64,000 nt of DNA, taken from assembly GCF_021531075.1 (NCBI RefSeq), contig NZ_JADYTJ010000005.1, forward strand, positions 1 through 64,000, given 5' to 3'. The translations under genes were made by a program, and so were the position numbers. Numbering within the stretch: position 1 is the stretch's first letter; every line of letters begins with the position of its first letter. This document shows positions 1 to 9,470 of the stretch, piece after piece. The stretch comes from Bacteroides caecigallinarum (GTDB lineage Bacteria; Bacteroidota; Bacteroidia; Bacteroidales; Bacteroidaceae). A model generated the notes under the pieces. It saw only the letters and a list, made by a program, of their open reading frames with translations. It was not told the origin of the DNA and did not search any database.

Positions 1-120
1 GATGTATATATATCTGAAAGAAAAATGATGGGAAATAATTATTTCATAGTTAGATATGTAATTATGAATATATTTAAGTTTCTTACGAGTCTAAGTAAGA
101 AGCTTGACAGAAAATATTAA
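1..120 (+). CDS. C-terminal tail of an unidentified gene (5' end outside window)
   Basis: An open frame runs from base 1 to a TAA at 118-120 and encodes about 39 residues ending in SLSKKLDRKY. A terminator-like hairpin follows 12 bases later, which supports a real plus-strand gene ending here. The tail is basic with a hydrophobic stretch (about YFIVRYVIMNIFKFL), as at the end of many glycosyltransferases or membrane-associated proteins, but that is only a guess. The fragment is too short to name a family. Confidence 0.5.
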   Translation, partial: DVYISERKMMGNNYFIVRYVIMNIFKFLTSLSKKLDRKY

Positions 121-132
121 AATGTATGAAAT

Positions 133-174
133 AAATCTTCCGGTATTCTTATTTAGTATATCGGAAGATTTTTA
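133..174 (+). terminator. Rho-independent terminator after the partial gene
   Basis: A ten-base stem (AAATCTTCCG paired with CGGAAGATTT) with an AT-rich loop is followed by a T-rich tail. It lies 12 bases after the stop of the partial gene at 1-120. Confidence 0.7.
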
Positions 175-243
175 TTTATGTTAAGCATTATTTCTATTAC
201 TAGAAAATATCGAACAAAATATATCATTCCCAACGTTTTTTTG

Positions 244-251
244 TACTTTTG
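244..251 (+). promoter_or_regulatory. Possible -7 element of mrcA
   Basis: TACTTTTG matches the Bacteroidota -7 consensus TAnnTTTG. It lies 60 bases before the mrcA start. No good -33 TTTG is seen at the usual spacing. Confidence 0.4.
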
Positions 252-311
252 TAGCGATTTGTCCCTTTTTGGAGAATTAGGGAACTGATATGTAACAAAT
301 AAGCTATTTCA

Positions 312-2639
312 ATGAGAAAAACTTTTATCATCGTACTTTGGGCGTTGCTGCTGATAGGTATGCTGGCAACGTATATTATATTTTCTGCTATCTCGGATGG
401 CAAGATTGGCTATGTGCCACCTATCGAGGAACTGGAAAATCCTAATCTTAAGTTTGCTACTCAGGTTATTTCGGACGACGGAAAAGTGTTGGGAACATGG
501 TCGCTAAGTAAGGAAAACCGTTTGTATGTGGGCTATGAGGATTTGTCGCCAAACTTGGTGCATGCCCTTGTGGCTACTGAAGACGTTCGATTCAGCGAAC
601 ATTCAGGTATCGATGCACGGGCATTTATGCGTGCCGTTATCAAGCGTGGTGTGTTCATGCAGAAAAATGCCGGTGGTGGTAGTACCATTACACAGCAGTT
701 GGCTAAGCAGTTTTATTCGCCTACAGCCGATAATGTGATGGAACGTTTGTTGCAGAAACCTATTGAATGGGTGATAGCTGTTAAGCTGGAACGCTATTAC
801 ACAAAAGAAGAAATCCTTACGATGTATCTCAATAAGTTCGACTTTTTGAATAATGCTGTGGGAATAAAGACTGCTGCTGGTACGTATTTCTCAAAAGATC
901 CTAAGGATTTGAGTATCGAAGAGGCTGCTACACTTATCGGTATGTGTAAGAACCCTTCGCTGTACAATCCGCGCCGTTTCAACGAACGTACACGCGGACG
1001 TCGAAATGTGGTGCTCGACCAGATGCGTAAGGCTGGATACCTGACAGAGGCAGAACGTGACTCTCTCCAGGCATTGCCTTTGGTGCTGAAATACAAGCCT
1101 GTTGACCATAATGACGGTTTGGCTACATACTTCAGAGAGTATCTCCGCGGTGTGCTCAATGCCAAGAAGCCGGTGAAGAAGAATTACCGCGGATGGCAGA
1201 TGCAGAAGTTCTATGAGGACTCACTGGCATGGGAGACAAATCCTCTGTACGGATGGTGTGCCAAAAACAAGAAAAAGGATGGTTCGAATTACAATCTTTA
1301 CACAGACGGATTGAAGATTTATACTACCATAAATTCACGCATGCAGCAGTATGCCGAAGAGGCTGTTCAGGAACATGTGGCTGAGTATCTGCAACCTCGT
1401 TTTTTCAAGGAAAAGAAAGGAAGGAAGACTGCACCATACACCAATCAGCTTACTCCAGAGGAGGTAGAGACAATATTGAACCGTTCTATCAGGCAGAGTG
1501 AACGTCGCCGTGTGATGAAGGCTGCCGGATATTCGGATGCTGAAATCATGAAGGCTTTCAATACTCCGCGTGAGATGACTGTATTTACATATCAGGGTGA
1601 GAAAGATACTATCATGACTCCTCTTGACTCTATAAAATATTACAAGCACTTCCTTCGTGCCGGATTTATGTCGATGGACCCTATTACAGGATATGTGAAA
1701 GCATATGTGGGTGGACCAAACTATGACAATTTCAAGTATGATATGGCTATGGTGGGACGCCGTCAGGTGGGTTCAACCATTAAACCATATTTGTATTCGC
1801 TTGCAATGGAAAACGGTTTCTCTCCATGCGACGAGACAAGAAACGTAGAGGGTACTTACTTCGATGAGAACGGTATTGCATGGACACCGAGAAACAGTTC
1901 GAAGAAGCATTACGGCGAGATTGTTACTCTGAAATGGGGGCTTGCAAACTCGAACAACTGGATATCGGCTTATCTTATGAGTAAACTCAATCCATATGAG
2001 TTGGTTAGGTTGATTCATTCTTTCGGTGTTCTTAATAAGGAAATACAGCCTACCATATCTTTGTGTCTTGGACCTTGCGAGATTTCCGTGGGCGAAATGG
2101 TAAGTGCATATACGGCTTTTGTGAACAAGGGAATACGTACGGCACCGCTGTTCGTTACACGTATAGAGGATAACGACGGTAATGTGTTGGCCACATTCTC
2201 TCCTCAGGTGAACGAGGTGATAAGTGAAAGCAGTGCCTACAAGATGCTTGTAATGCTTCGTGCGGTAATAAACGAAGGTACCGGTGGACGCGTAAGGAGA
2301 TTGTATCATATTACAGCCGATATGGGAGGTAAGACAGGTACTACCAACAATAACTCCGATGGTTGGTTTATGGGCTTTACTCCAAGTCTGGTATCCGGAT
2401 GCTGGGTAGGAGGTGAGGAACGCGATATTCACTTCGACCGTATGGCTGACGGCCAGGGTGCCTCAATGGCTCTTCCTATCTGGGGTATATATATGAATAA
2501 GGTTTATGCCGACAAGACTCTGGGATATTCTCAGGAAGAGAAATTCGATATACCTGATGAGTTTGACCCTTGCAAAGACAAGGTGTCAGAATTGGAAGAA
2601 GAGAATACAAGTCGTCTTGACGATTTGTTCTTTCAATGA
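312..2639 (+). CDS. mrcA: Class A penicillin-binding protein (transglycosylase/transpeptidase)
   Basis: Bifunctional peptidoglycan synthase of 775 residues that polymerises lipid II and cross-links glycan strands at the outer face of the inner membrane. Residues 4-26 form the membrane anchor. The GT51 domain has the catalytic Glu90 in EDVRF followed by HSGID, then GGSTITQQLAKQ at 122-133. The transpeptidase domain has the nucleophile in STIK (Ser488), an SNN motif, and KTGTT starting at Lys674. Length and motif order fit PBP1A of Bacteroidales. It stands alone between terminators and converges on the DPP genes. The match to the family is strong; its exact role beside other PBPs is not visible here. 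Confidence 0.95.
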   Translation: MRKTFIIVLWALLLIGMLATYIIFSAISDGKIGYVPPIEELENPNLKFATQVISDDGKVLGTWSLSKENRLYVGYEDLSPNLVHALVATEDVRFSEHSGIDARAFMRAVIKRGVFMQKNAGGGSTITQQLAKQFYSPTADNVMERLLQKPIEWVIAVKLERYYTKEEILTMYLNKFDFLNNAVGIKTAAGTYFSKDPKDLSIEEAATLIGMCKNPSLYNPRRFNERTRGRRNVVLDQMRKAGYLTEAERDSLQALPLVLKYKPVDHNDGLATYFREYLRGVLNAKKPVKKNYRGWQMQKFYEDSLAWETNPLYGWCAKNKKKDGSNYNLYTDGLKIYTTINSRMQQYAEEAVQEHVAEYLQPRFFKEKKGRKTAPYTNQLTPEEVETILNRSIRQSERRRVMKAAGYSDAEIMKAFNTPREMTVFTYQGEKDTIMTPLDSIKYYKHFLRAGFMSMDPITGYVKAYVGGPNYDNFKYDMAMVGRRQVGSTIKPYLYSLAMENGFSPCDETRNVEGTYFDENGIAWTPRNSSKKHYGEIVTLKWGLANSNNWISAYLMSKLNPYELVRLIHSFGVLNKEIQPTISLCLGPCEISVGEMVSAYTAFVNKGIRTAPLFVTRIEDNDGNVLATFSPQVNEVISESSAYKMLVMLRAVINEGTGGRVRRLYHITADMGGKTGTTNNNSDGWFMGFTPSLVSGCWVGGEERDIHFDRMADGQGASMALPIWGIYMNKVYADKTLGYSQEEKFDIPDEFDPCKDKVSELEEENTSRLDDLFFQ

Positions 2640-2681
2640 TAATAAGATTTAAACGGCATTTAAATGCCGTTAAATCATAAC

Positions 2682-2738
2682 AAAAAAATCGCGCTTTGAC
2701 GTTTCCTGTAGGACAGGGGAGTCAAAGCGCGATTTTTA
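2682..2738. terminator. Bidirectional terminator between mrcA and dpp11
   Basis: A 17-base perfect stem (2684-2700 with 2721-2737) is flanked by A-run and T-run, so it can stop transcription from both convergent genes. A separate 20-base AT-rich palindrome lies at 2652-2671, just after the mrcA stop. Confidence 0.85.
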
Positions 2739-2765
2739 TTTGTTCACTGTCGTTTGTGAACAGGC

Positions 2766-4928
2766 TTATTTGATAATCGTCATCTCATCAATCAAATGTC
2801 CTGCTCCTGCAAACTTGTCAATTATAAATAGTATGTATCTGATGTCTACACAGGCTGCACGCTGCAATTGAGGATTATATGCTATATCACCTGTAAGTCC
2901 TTCGTAGTTGCGGTCGAAGCCTGTTCCTATCAGTTCGCCATTGCTGTTGAATACAGGGGAACCAGAGTTACCGCCAGTATTGTCTGTTCCTGTTGCAAAG
3001 CATATCGGCATACGTCCGTCAGGCATTGCATATGGACCGAAATCCTTGTTTTCGTATAGTTCCTTAAGCTTTGCCGGAACAACGAATTCAGGATTATTAG
3101 GGTCTTCTTTCTCCATTACTCCTTTCAGTGTTGTGTAGTACAGATATTCCACCCCATCTGCCGGTTCGTAAGAACCAATCTTGCCGTAAGTAAGTCTCAG
3201 TGTGGAGTTGGCGTCAGGATAAACCGGTGTTCCGTTCTTTTCCTTCATCTCGAGCATTCCTGCCACCCATGTCTTGTGGGCAAGATTGTAAGCGTCCGTT
3301 TCGGCTTTCATGGCGTTCGATGTTGCATCGTATCCGTGTTTTACAGATTTTGAGTACCTTACCATCAGGTCTTCACGAAGAGTCTTAGTGTCAGGAGTCT
3401 GCAGGAAGGCGTCAAGTGCTGCCTGGCTACGGAAGATGGAATTGTCGAAACAAGCGTCAACAAAGGCATCTGTGTTTCCGCCGAACGATTCGTCAATTTG
3501 CTTGAAGATGCTTATGCGCTGTTCAGCCGGAATTAATTTTGCATAAAGAGCGATAAGCTGTTTTGAAACCTTACGGTCCACTTCCGGATTGTAGTCCTTG
3601 TTGTAGAATTTCTTGTAGGCTTCTTTCAGCTTTTCTGTTTCTTCCTTTATGGCTTTTTTGTCGTTAGTTTCAAGAGCATTACGGAGTGCATCTGTATCAG
3701 GAACCTTGTAGAACTCTGTTCCCAACATGAGTGCTTCGTATATAGCCTGCTGGTGATAAACGGCATTTCTGCGTTTTGCCACTATCGAGCGGATGGCATC
3801 GAAGGCTTCCTTATAGCTGTTGTTGCCTGTTTCACGCCCGTATTCCAGAAGGTGTTCCTGCTGTTCTTTCTTCTTGTCTAGAACTTTCAGTTTCACAAGT
3901 CCTTCGTTCATTCCTATTGCGTTCTTCCAGTAGTTGGCAGACGATGCGTATTTGGCAGCATACTGTATGCGTGTCTTTGCATCTTTAGCCATTTCTTCGC
4001 CAAGCACTCTAAGGCGTACACCGCGGATGGTGTCGCGCATGAAGTTTGTGGTCTGCATGCGTTCTTCCACTTCGTCGCTTATCATGTATCTCCAGTTTCT
4101 TCCCGGGAATCCCATAACGAAAGTAAAGTCACCTTCTTTCACACCTTTCAGGTTGATTGCGATATGTTTCTTCACTTTCAGAGGAACGTTTGTTGCGCTG
4201 TATTTGGCAGGTTTGCCGTTCTTGTCGGCATAGATACGGAAGATAGAGAAATCTCCGCAATGGCGTGGCCACATCCAGTTATCAGTGTCTGCACCGAACT
4301 TACCTATTGATGAAGGAGGTGCGCCTACCATACGGATATCCTTATACACAGTCTTTACGAAAAGATAGTATTTGTTGGCCCCATAAAAAGGTTTGAGCTC
4401 CAGAACGGTGAATTCGTCAGTCTTGATTCTTTCTTTCTTTGCAAATCTGGCAGCAACTTTCGATAGGTATGATGGCGACAGATAGTTCAGTCCCTCAGGG
4501 TCTTTGTCTTTCTTGAGCTGTTCCTTGACGTAAGTTGTGACATCCAGAATCTTGTCGATAAAGGTAATGGTGAGACCTTCGCAAGGCAATTCCTGCTCAC
4601 GTGTCATTGCCCAGAAACCGTCTGTCAGATAGTCGTGCTCCACAGAGCTGTGCTGCTGTATGTAGCCGTAACCGCAATGATGGTTGGTAAGTACAAGACC
4701 TTCGGCAGAAATAACTTCGCCTGTACATCCGCCTCCGAAGTGTACCACTGCATCTTTCAGCGATATGTTGTCGGGCGAATAAACATCGTCTATGCTGATG
4801 TCAAGCCCCATATCGTACATTACTGCCGCATTCTGTTTTTTCAGGTCGGTCAGCATCCACATTCCCTCGTCGGCATATCCGGCGAGGGTGAATGTGGTGA
4901 GTAGTGATAGTAATATCGTTTTTTTCAT
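2766..4928 (-). CDS. dpp11: S46 dipeptidyl-peptidase, DPP11-like (Asp/Glu-specific)
   Basis: Periplasmic serine exopeptidase of 720 residues that removes dipeptides from peptide N-termini. It has an N-terminal signal peptide (about 1-19). The chymotrypsin-like catalytic His lies in TNHHCGY (His84), the Asp region in [12 protein letters not shown], and the nucleophile Ser655 in GGNSGSPV. Arg673, 18 residues after the Ser, occupies the S1 position that in characterised DPP11 enzymes selects acidic P1 residues; I infer Asp/Glu specificity from this. Its start codon overlaps the stop of the upstream DPP7-like gene by one base, so translation is probably coupled. Together the pair would break down dietary or host peptides. 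Confidence 0.9.
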   Translation of the reverse strand: MKKTILLSLLTTFTLAGYADEGMWMLTDLKKQNAAVMYDMGLDISIDDVYSPDNISLKDAVVHFGGGCTGEVISAEGLVLTNHHCGYGYIQQHSSVEHDYLTDGFWAMTREQELPCEGLTITFIDKILDVTTYVKEQLKKDKDPEGLNYLSPSYLSKVAARFAKKERIKTDEFTVLELKPFYGANKYYLFVKTVYKDIRMVGAPPSSIGKFGADTDNWMWPRHCGDFSIFRIYADKNGKPAKYSATNVPLKVKKHIAINLKGVKEGDFTFVMGFPGRNWRYMISDEVEERMQTTNFMRDTIRGVRLRVLGEEMAKDAKTRIQYAAKYASSANYWKNAIGMNEGLVKLKVLDKKKEQQEHLLEYGRETGNNSYKEAFDAIRSIVAKRRNAVYHQQAIYEALMLGTEFYKVPDTDALRNALETNDKKAIKEETEKLKEAYKKFYNKDYNPEVDRKVSKQLIALYAKLIPAEQRISIFKQIDESFGGNTDAFVDACFDNSIFRSQAALDAFLQTPDTKTLREDLMVRYSKSVKHGYDATSNAMKAETDAYNLAHKTWVAGMLEMKEKNGTPVYPDANSTLRLTYGKIGSYEPADGVEYLYYTTLKGVMEKEDPNNPEFVVPAKLKELYENKDFGPYAMPDGRMPICFATGTDNTGGNSGSPVFNSNGELIGTGFDRNYEGLTGDIAYNPQLQRAACVDIRYILFIIDKFAGAGHLIDEMTIIK

Positions 4929-7093
4929 TATTCTACGATTGTCATTTCGTCAATAAGGTTTTTGCATCCTCCCAGTTTTTCTACAATGAAGAGAACGTAA
5001 CGGATATCCACTGCAATACAACGCTGAAGGTTGTTGTCGAAGTTGATGTCGCCGCTCAGTGATTCCCAGTTACCGTCGAATGCACAACCTATAAGCTCTC
5101 CGTTGCCGTTCATTACAGGTGAACCAGAGTTACCGCCAGTAATGTCGTTTGTAGTAAGGAAACATGTAGGCATTTCACCGTTTGCCATAGCATAACGTCC
5201 GAAGTTCTTTGTAGAGTATAGTTCTTTCAGTTTGGCAGGAACCACGAATTCAGGGTTTTGTGGGTCCTCTTTTTCCATTACACCTTTCAGTGTAGTGTAG
5301 TATTTGTAGTGTACACCGTCTTTCGGGTCGTATGGCTTAACATTTCCGTAAGTCAGACGGATAGTGAAGTTTGCATCCGGTGCTTTTGGTTCCGGTGCGT
5401 ACATTTCGCAAAGTCCCCTTACGTATGTCTTGTGCAGCAGATTGATACCTGCACTTGCTTTTTTAAGTTTTTCTGAAAGTTTCTTGTTCATTTCAGCTTT
5501 GGCTTCAGAATACTGTACCATAAGGTCACCTTCGATAGCTTCTACAGTAGGATTGCTGATGAACTTGTTGAAGTTCTCTTCGCTAGCAAAGATAGAATTG
5601 TTGTAGCAAGCGTCAATATAAGCATTGTAGTCGCCGTTGAATTTAGTCTTGATAGTTTCGTAGAACTTAGGAAGGGCATCAGCAGGAACTTTGGAAGCAT
5701 AAAGAGGAATAAGGACTTTTGCAACCTTGCGGTCAACTTCGTGGTCGTAGTCCTTGTTGTGTACATCTGCAAATTCTTCTTTGAGCGCTTCAACTGCTTT
5801 TTCGATATCTTTCTTCTTGTTCTTTTCAAGAGCTTTCTTCAGATTGTTGAAGAGTGTATACGAAGATTCGAATTCTATACCTGTTCTGAACACTTCGCTG
5901 AAGTAAGTTGACTGAGTGCGGATTGGTTCAACTGTCTTTACGTATGTATCTATTTTTTCTACTACACCCTGATATTCAACATTGCGTTTAGCCATAGCGA
6001 ATTTGGCAAAACGTGCTTCCTGTTCAGCCTTTGTTTCAAGCACTTTGTTGTCGATGATGGCTTTGTTCATACCGATAGAGTTCTTCCAGTAGTTGCTTGA
6101 GCTTGCAAATTTGCTCGCATACTGGATACGGACCTTGTCGCTTGCAGCCATTTCTGCTCTCAACACGTTCTGTCTGGCTTCGCGAACTTCAATTCTAGGA
6201 GTGTTTGTACCAGTCATTCTCAGTTTCACTTCGCTTTCAGTCAGATATCGGCTTGTGCTGCCAGGGAATCCCATAATCATGGCATAGTCGCCTTCCTGAA
6301 GCCCTTTCAGAGAGATAGTGAGGTATTTTTTCGCCTTCAATGGAATATTGTCCTTGCTGTAGTCGGCAGGATTTCCGTTTTTGTCTGTATAAATACGGAA
6401 CATAGAGAAGTCGCCTGTATGACGAGGCCACATCCAGTTGTCTGTTTCACCACCGAATTTACCGATAGATGAAGGTGGAGCAGCCACCATACGAACGTCT
6501 GTGTAAGTCTTGATGTAGAACACGTAGAATCTGTTACCTTCGTAGAAAGGCAATGCCATTGTAGTGATACCCGGAGCTTTCTTGAGGTCGCTTTTCTTAA
6601 GTTCGTCGGCAGCAATCTTTTTCAGATATTCGCTTCCGAATGATTCTGCTTCTTCTATTTTTCCTTTTTCGATGTCTTTGTTCACTCTGTCTGTAACGTC
6701 AACGATGCGTTCTACAAACTTGAATGTCAATCCCGGAGTAGGGAGTTCTTCTTCCATACTCTTAGCCCAGAATCCATCTGTCAGATAGTCGTGTTCTACA
6801 GAACTGTGCTGCTGGATTGCATCATAACCGCAGTGGTGATTAGTAAGGATAAGTCCGTTTGGAGATATGATTTCGCCTGTACATCCTCTTCCGAAAATAC
6901 CTACAGCATCTTTCAGTGTAATCTGTTCAGGATTGTAGATGTCGGAGATGTTCATTTTCAAACCTTGTGCCTTCATCTTGTCAGCCAGATTCTGTTCTTT
7001 CATCAGCTGCAGAAGCCACATTCCTTCGTCCGCCTTCGATGGCGTGAATACTGAGCACAGAAGTGCCAGTGCCAAAACTTTGATTTTCTTCAT
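4928..7093 (-). CDS. dpp7: S46 dipeptidyl-peptidase, DPP7-like
   Basis: Paralogue of the downstream gene, 721 residues, with a signal peptide (about 1-21) and the same S46 layout: catalytic His in [19 protein letters not shown], and Ser656 in GGNSGSPV. The S1 position 18 residues later is Gly674, as in DPP7 enzymes that prefer hydrophobic P1 residues, so specificity should differ from its neighbour. It is the first gene of the two-gene operon; its stop shares one base with the start codon of the DPP11-like gene. The upstream leader of about 100 bases carries a -7 element. The family assignment is firm; the specificity is inferred from one residue. Confidence 0.9.
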   Translation of the reverse strand: MKKIKVLALALLCSVFTPSKADEGMWLLQLMKEQNLADKMKAQGLKMNISDIYNPEQITLKDAVGIFGRGCTGEIISPNGLILTNHHCGYDAIQQHSSVEHDYLTDGFWAKSMEEELPTPGLTFKFVERIVDVTDRVNKDIEKGKIEEAESFGSEYLKKIAADELKKSDLKKAPGITTMALPFYEGNRFYVFYIKTYTDVRMVAAPPSSIGKFGGETDNWMWPRHTGDFSMFRIYTDKNGNPADYSKDNIPLKAKKYLTISLKGLQEGDYAMIMGFPGSTSRYLTESEVKLRMTGTNTPRIEVREARQNVLRAEMAASDKVRIQYASKFASSSNYWKNSIGMNKAIIDNKVLETKAEQEARFAKFAMAKRNVEYQGVVEKIDTYVKTVEPIRTQSTYFSEVFRTGIEFESSYTLFNNLKKALEKNKKKDIEKAVEALKEEFADVHNKDYDHEVDRKVAKVLIPLYASKVPADALPKFYETIKTKFNGDYNAYIDACYNNSIFASEENFNKFISNPTVEAIEGDLMVQYSEAKAEMNKKLSEKLKKASAGINLLHKTYVRGLCEMYAPEPKAPDANFTIRLTYGNVKPYDPKDGVHYKYYTTLKGVMEKEDPQNPEFVVPAKLKELYSTKNFGRYAMANGEMPTCFLTTNDITGGNSGSPVMNGNGELIGCAFDGNWESLSGDINFDNNLQRCIAVDIRYVLFIVEKLGGCKNLIDEMTIVE

Positions 7094-7194
7094 TTGACTA
7101 TAGTTTTTGAATTGTTATTGTTTAAAATTTTCAAAAGTGACCAATTGAAAAGTAAAAGCAGTACATTACTTTATCAATGAGCACAAATAGGACA

Positions 7195-7202
7195 CAAAGA
7201 TA
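7195..7202 (-). promoter_or_regulatory. -7 element of the dpp7-dpp11 operon
   Basis: On the minus strand this reads TATCTTTG, a match to TAnnTTTG. It implies a leader of about 95 bases. No clear -33 element. Confidence 0.5.
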
Positions 7203-7363
7203 ACATTAAAGGAGAAAATAAGTTCGTTTTTATGATATAAAAATATTCATTTTGTAATATAATACGAAGTTTTTCTGCTAGTTTTCATCTTTTTTAAATG
7301 TATAATCGTCACGTATTTAGTATAATTTGTGATAAATATTTTCATGTGTAGTTATAAAGACAC

Positions 7364-7371
7364 TAACTTTG
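7364..7371 (+). promoter_or_regulatory. -7 element of the DUF4369 lipoprotein gene
   Basis: TAACTTTG matches TAnnTTTG and lies 27 bases before the start codon at 7399. No -33 TTTG at the usual distance. Confidence 0.5.
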
Positions 7372-7398
7372 CACACGAAATAAATTCTTTTAATTTGT

Positions 7399-8091
7399 AT
7401 GTATAGATTTTGTTTTGTCTTATTGTTTATAACAACATTGACGTCCTGCGGAAAGAAATTTAAGATAGATGGCATGACTTCGGTATCAAGTCTTGATGGG
7501 AAGATGCTGTTTGTGAAAATTCTCTCTGGTGACCAACTTGTCAATTTGGATTCTGCTGAGGTAATACATGGTTATTTTCAGATGGAAGGTAAGGTGGATT
7601 CTGTCGTGTTGGCTTCATTATATATGGATGATGAATGTATTATGCCACTTGTTCTTGAAGAAGGCAGCATTAAAATAGAAATAAACAATGTAGGCATTTC
7701 TATAAAAGGTACACCTCTTAATGACAGTTTCAACAGGTTTATTGAAGATAAAACAGCTATCGACGATAAAGCATACGAAGTGGAAAGAGAAGAAAGTCGT
7801 ATGATAATGGACGGTGTAGATATAAATACCGTGCAGATGGAGATTGACAGACAAAGAACTGCGGTTGCACAACAAATGGATAATCTTGTCAAGACTTTCA
7901 TTCAAGAGAATTATGAAAATGTTTTGGGACCGGGTGTATTTATCATGATAGGCAATTCATTGCCTTATCCTTTCATGACACCAATGATGGAAGAAATCGT
8001 AAATGAAGCTCCGGCAACTTTTAAAGATAATTATCTTATAAAAAACTATATCACGTTGGCCCAGAAATATAAGGACGGGGCATTGAATTGA
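7399..8091 (+). CDS. DUF4369-type lipoprotein without a thioredoxin domain
   Basis: Protein of 230 residues with a lipoprotein signal (lipobox LTSC, Cys17), so probably anchored in the envelope. The region around residues 25-110 (DSAEV..GYFQMEGKVDS..LVLEEGSIKIEI..GTPLND) has the pattern of DUF4369, the domain that in Bacteroidota usually precedes a TlpA-like thioredoxin. Here the protein ends after a helical linker and has no CxxC motif, so it is either a stand-alone DUF4369 protein or a shortened relative of thiol-disulfide lipoproteins such as the one at 46.7-47.9 kb. The role is unknown. It is followed by a 159-base gap and the DUF4251 gene. Confidence 0.75.
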   Translation: MYRFCFVLLFITTLTSCGKKFKIDGMTSVSSLDGKMLFVKILSGDQLVNLDSAEVIHGYFQMEGKVDSVVLASLYMDDECIMPLVLEEGSIKIEINNVGISIKGTPLNDSFNRFIEDKTAIDDKAYEVEREESRMIMDGVDINTVQMEIDRQRTAVAQQMDNLVKTFIQENYENVLGPGVFIMIGNSLPYPFMTPMMEEIVNEAPATFKDNYLIKNYITLAQKYKDGALN

Positions 8092-8212
8092 TATTTATAA
8101 GTTCAGATTCGTTTATAGATATTGGAACTCTGAGGGAAAAGTTCCTAAATAATATTCTCATTTCCCTATAATCATATAGGAAAAATCCGTTTAGTAGGTA
8201 AGATTTTCATTC

Positions 8213-8220
8213 TATTTTTG
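8213..8220 (+). promoter_or_regulatory. -7 element of the DUF4251-DUF4136-OMP cluster
   Basis: TATTTTTG matches TAnnTTTG, 30 bases before the start at 8251. It suggests that the three following genes form a unit separate from the DUF4369 gene. Confidence 0.5.
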
Positions 8221-8250
8221 CTCTTGTTAAAAAAGAAAGGAGAATAGATT

Positions 8251-8805
8251 ATGAAAATCTTTATTTTTTTATTTACACTGTTTGTTTCTTTTATATCAAA
8301 TAGTTTGTACGCTCAGACCACCGATAAGAGTGCGGTAGTGGACAGTGACGCCGTAGAACTGAATATTGATAGTATCATGTTTTTAATGGCCGAAAAAGCT
8401 GTAATAGATAAAGGATTTACACTTGAAGCCGATAAGGTAGAGTTTAAGTATGGTCAGACAGCTTTCGTCAATTCAAACACAAATTTTGTTTCTGTCAATG
8501 GAGATAATTCAGTAGTTCAGGTAGCTTTCAATATTCCGGTTTCAGGACCGAATGGTTTGGGAGGTATAACTCTGGATGGAAAAGTTTCGAATTATGAGGT
8601 CAATAAAGACAAAAAGGGTAATGTGGATATCTCAATGAATGTCATGGGTACAGGTATCTCTGCCAGAGTGACTATAAGTCTGTTTGCAGGAAGTAACAGA
8701 GCATCGGTTACTATTTTACCAAATTTCAATTCTAATAGAATAACACTGGTCGGGGTTATTGTTCCATCGCACTTGAGCAGAGTGTTTAAAGGAAGTTCTA
8801 TATGA
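8251..8805 (+). CDS. DUF4251 family secreted protein
   Basis: Protein of 184 residues with a signal peptide ending near YAQ (residue 22). The pattern YGQTAFVNS...FNIPVSGPNG followed by GGITLDG and later NVDISMNVMG is typical of DUF4251, a family known mainly from Bacteroidota and without assigned function. It is predicted to be beta-rich and periplasmic or surface-exposed. It is the first gene of a short envelope cluster: 23 bases separate it from the DUF4136 lipoprotein and the next gene is a beta-barrel, so it may act at the outer membrane. Confidence 0.75.
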   Translation: MKIFIFLFTLFVSFISNSLYAQTTDKSAVVDSDAVELNIDSIMFLMAEKAVIDKGFTLEADKVEFKYGQTAFVNSNTNFVSVNGDNSVVQVAFNIPVSGPNGLGGITLDGKVSNYEVNKDKKGNVDISMNVMGTGISARVTISLFAGSNRASVTILPNFNSNRITLVGVIVPSHLSRVFKGSSI

Positions 8806-8828
8806 TAATTTTAAAATAAATATTTAGT

Positions 8829-9452
8829 ATGAATATGAAGAAGTTATTATTTTACGTTTGTCTGCCGCTATTGGCGGTGGCATGCGAGAAAGATCCGGAT
8901 ATGTCTGAGTTGGATGCCGATTTGGCTGTGTATACGGATTATGACAGTAGTGTGGATTTTGGTACATATAAAACTTATTTCTTGCCGGACAGTATTCTGG
9001 AAACAGGAGGATATAAGGCTAGTTATTGGAAAGATGAGAACGCGATGAAGATTATCAATGCTGTAGAAACTCAGATGAATGAGCGTGGTTATACCCGTCT
9101 TACAGATCCGGAAGATAAAGATAATGCGGATATAGGAATTCAGCTTTCGTATGTCAATGAAACTTATCAGGTGGTTTCCGGAGGATATTTCGGAGGATGG
9201 TGGGACTACGGATATTGGGGCCCTTGGTGGGGAGGATGGTATTATCCTTATCCTGTAACCTACACTTATGATACCAATACTTTGGTTATGGAAATGGTGG
9301 ATCTGACTGGCGATTCTGAAAGCAAGAATATCCCTGTAGTGTGGTATGCGAATGCTTCAGGTGCACAATACAGTGGAATTTATAATTTACAGTTGCTTGT
9401 AAATGCTGTAGGACAGGCATTTAAGCAGTCGGAATATATTAAATGTAATTAA
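8829..9452 (+). CDS. DUF4136 family lipoprotein
   Basis: Protein of 207 residues with lipobox AVAC (Cys19). It has the DUF4136 pattern: TYKTYFLPD near the start, ETQMNERGYTR, then ADIGIQLSYV, and a Gly/Trp/Tyr-rich central segment (GGYFGGWWDYGYWGPWWGGW). The family is widespread in envelope lipoproteins and has no established function. The Trp/Tyr-rich loop is striking and could mediate surface or membrane contact (inference). A second in-frame ATG two codons downstream could also be the start. It lies in a cluster with DUF4251 and a beta-barrel protein. Confidence 0.75.
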   Translation: MNMKKLLFYVCLPLLAVACEKDPDMSELDADLAVYTDYDSSVDFGTYKTYFLPDSILETGGYKASYWKDENAMKIINAVETQMNERGYTRLTDPEDKDNADIGIQLSYVNETYQVVSGGYFGGWWDYGYWGPWWGGWYYPYPVTYTYDTNTLVMEMVDLTGDSESKNIPVVWYANASGAQYSGIYNLQLLVNAVGQAFKQSEYIKCN

Positions 9453-9470
9453 TAATCAGGAGGAAAGGTA

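Larger units (their letters stand above)
7094..7398. other. Divergent intergenic region
   Basis: A stretch of 305 AT-rich bases between the divergent dpp7 and DUF4369 genes. It holds a -7 element for each direction (listed separately) and no open frame, RNA gene or strong hairpin that I can support. Confidence 0.6.

Noticed and set aside
1773-2432. Long antisense reading frame within mrcA
   Set aside because: It is the shadow of a strong coding frame and has no family features.
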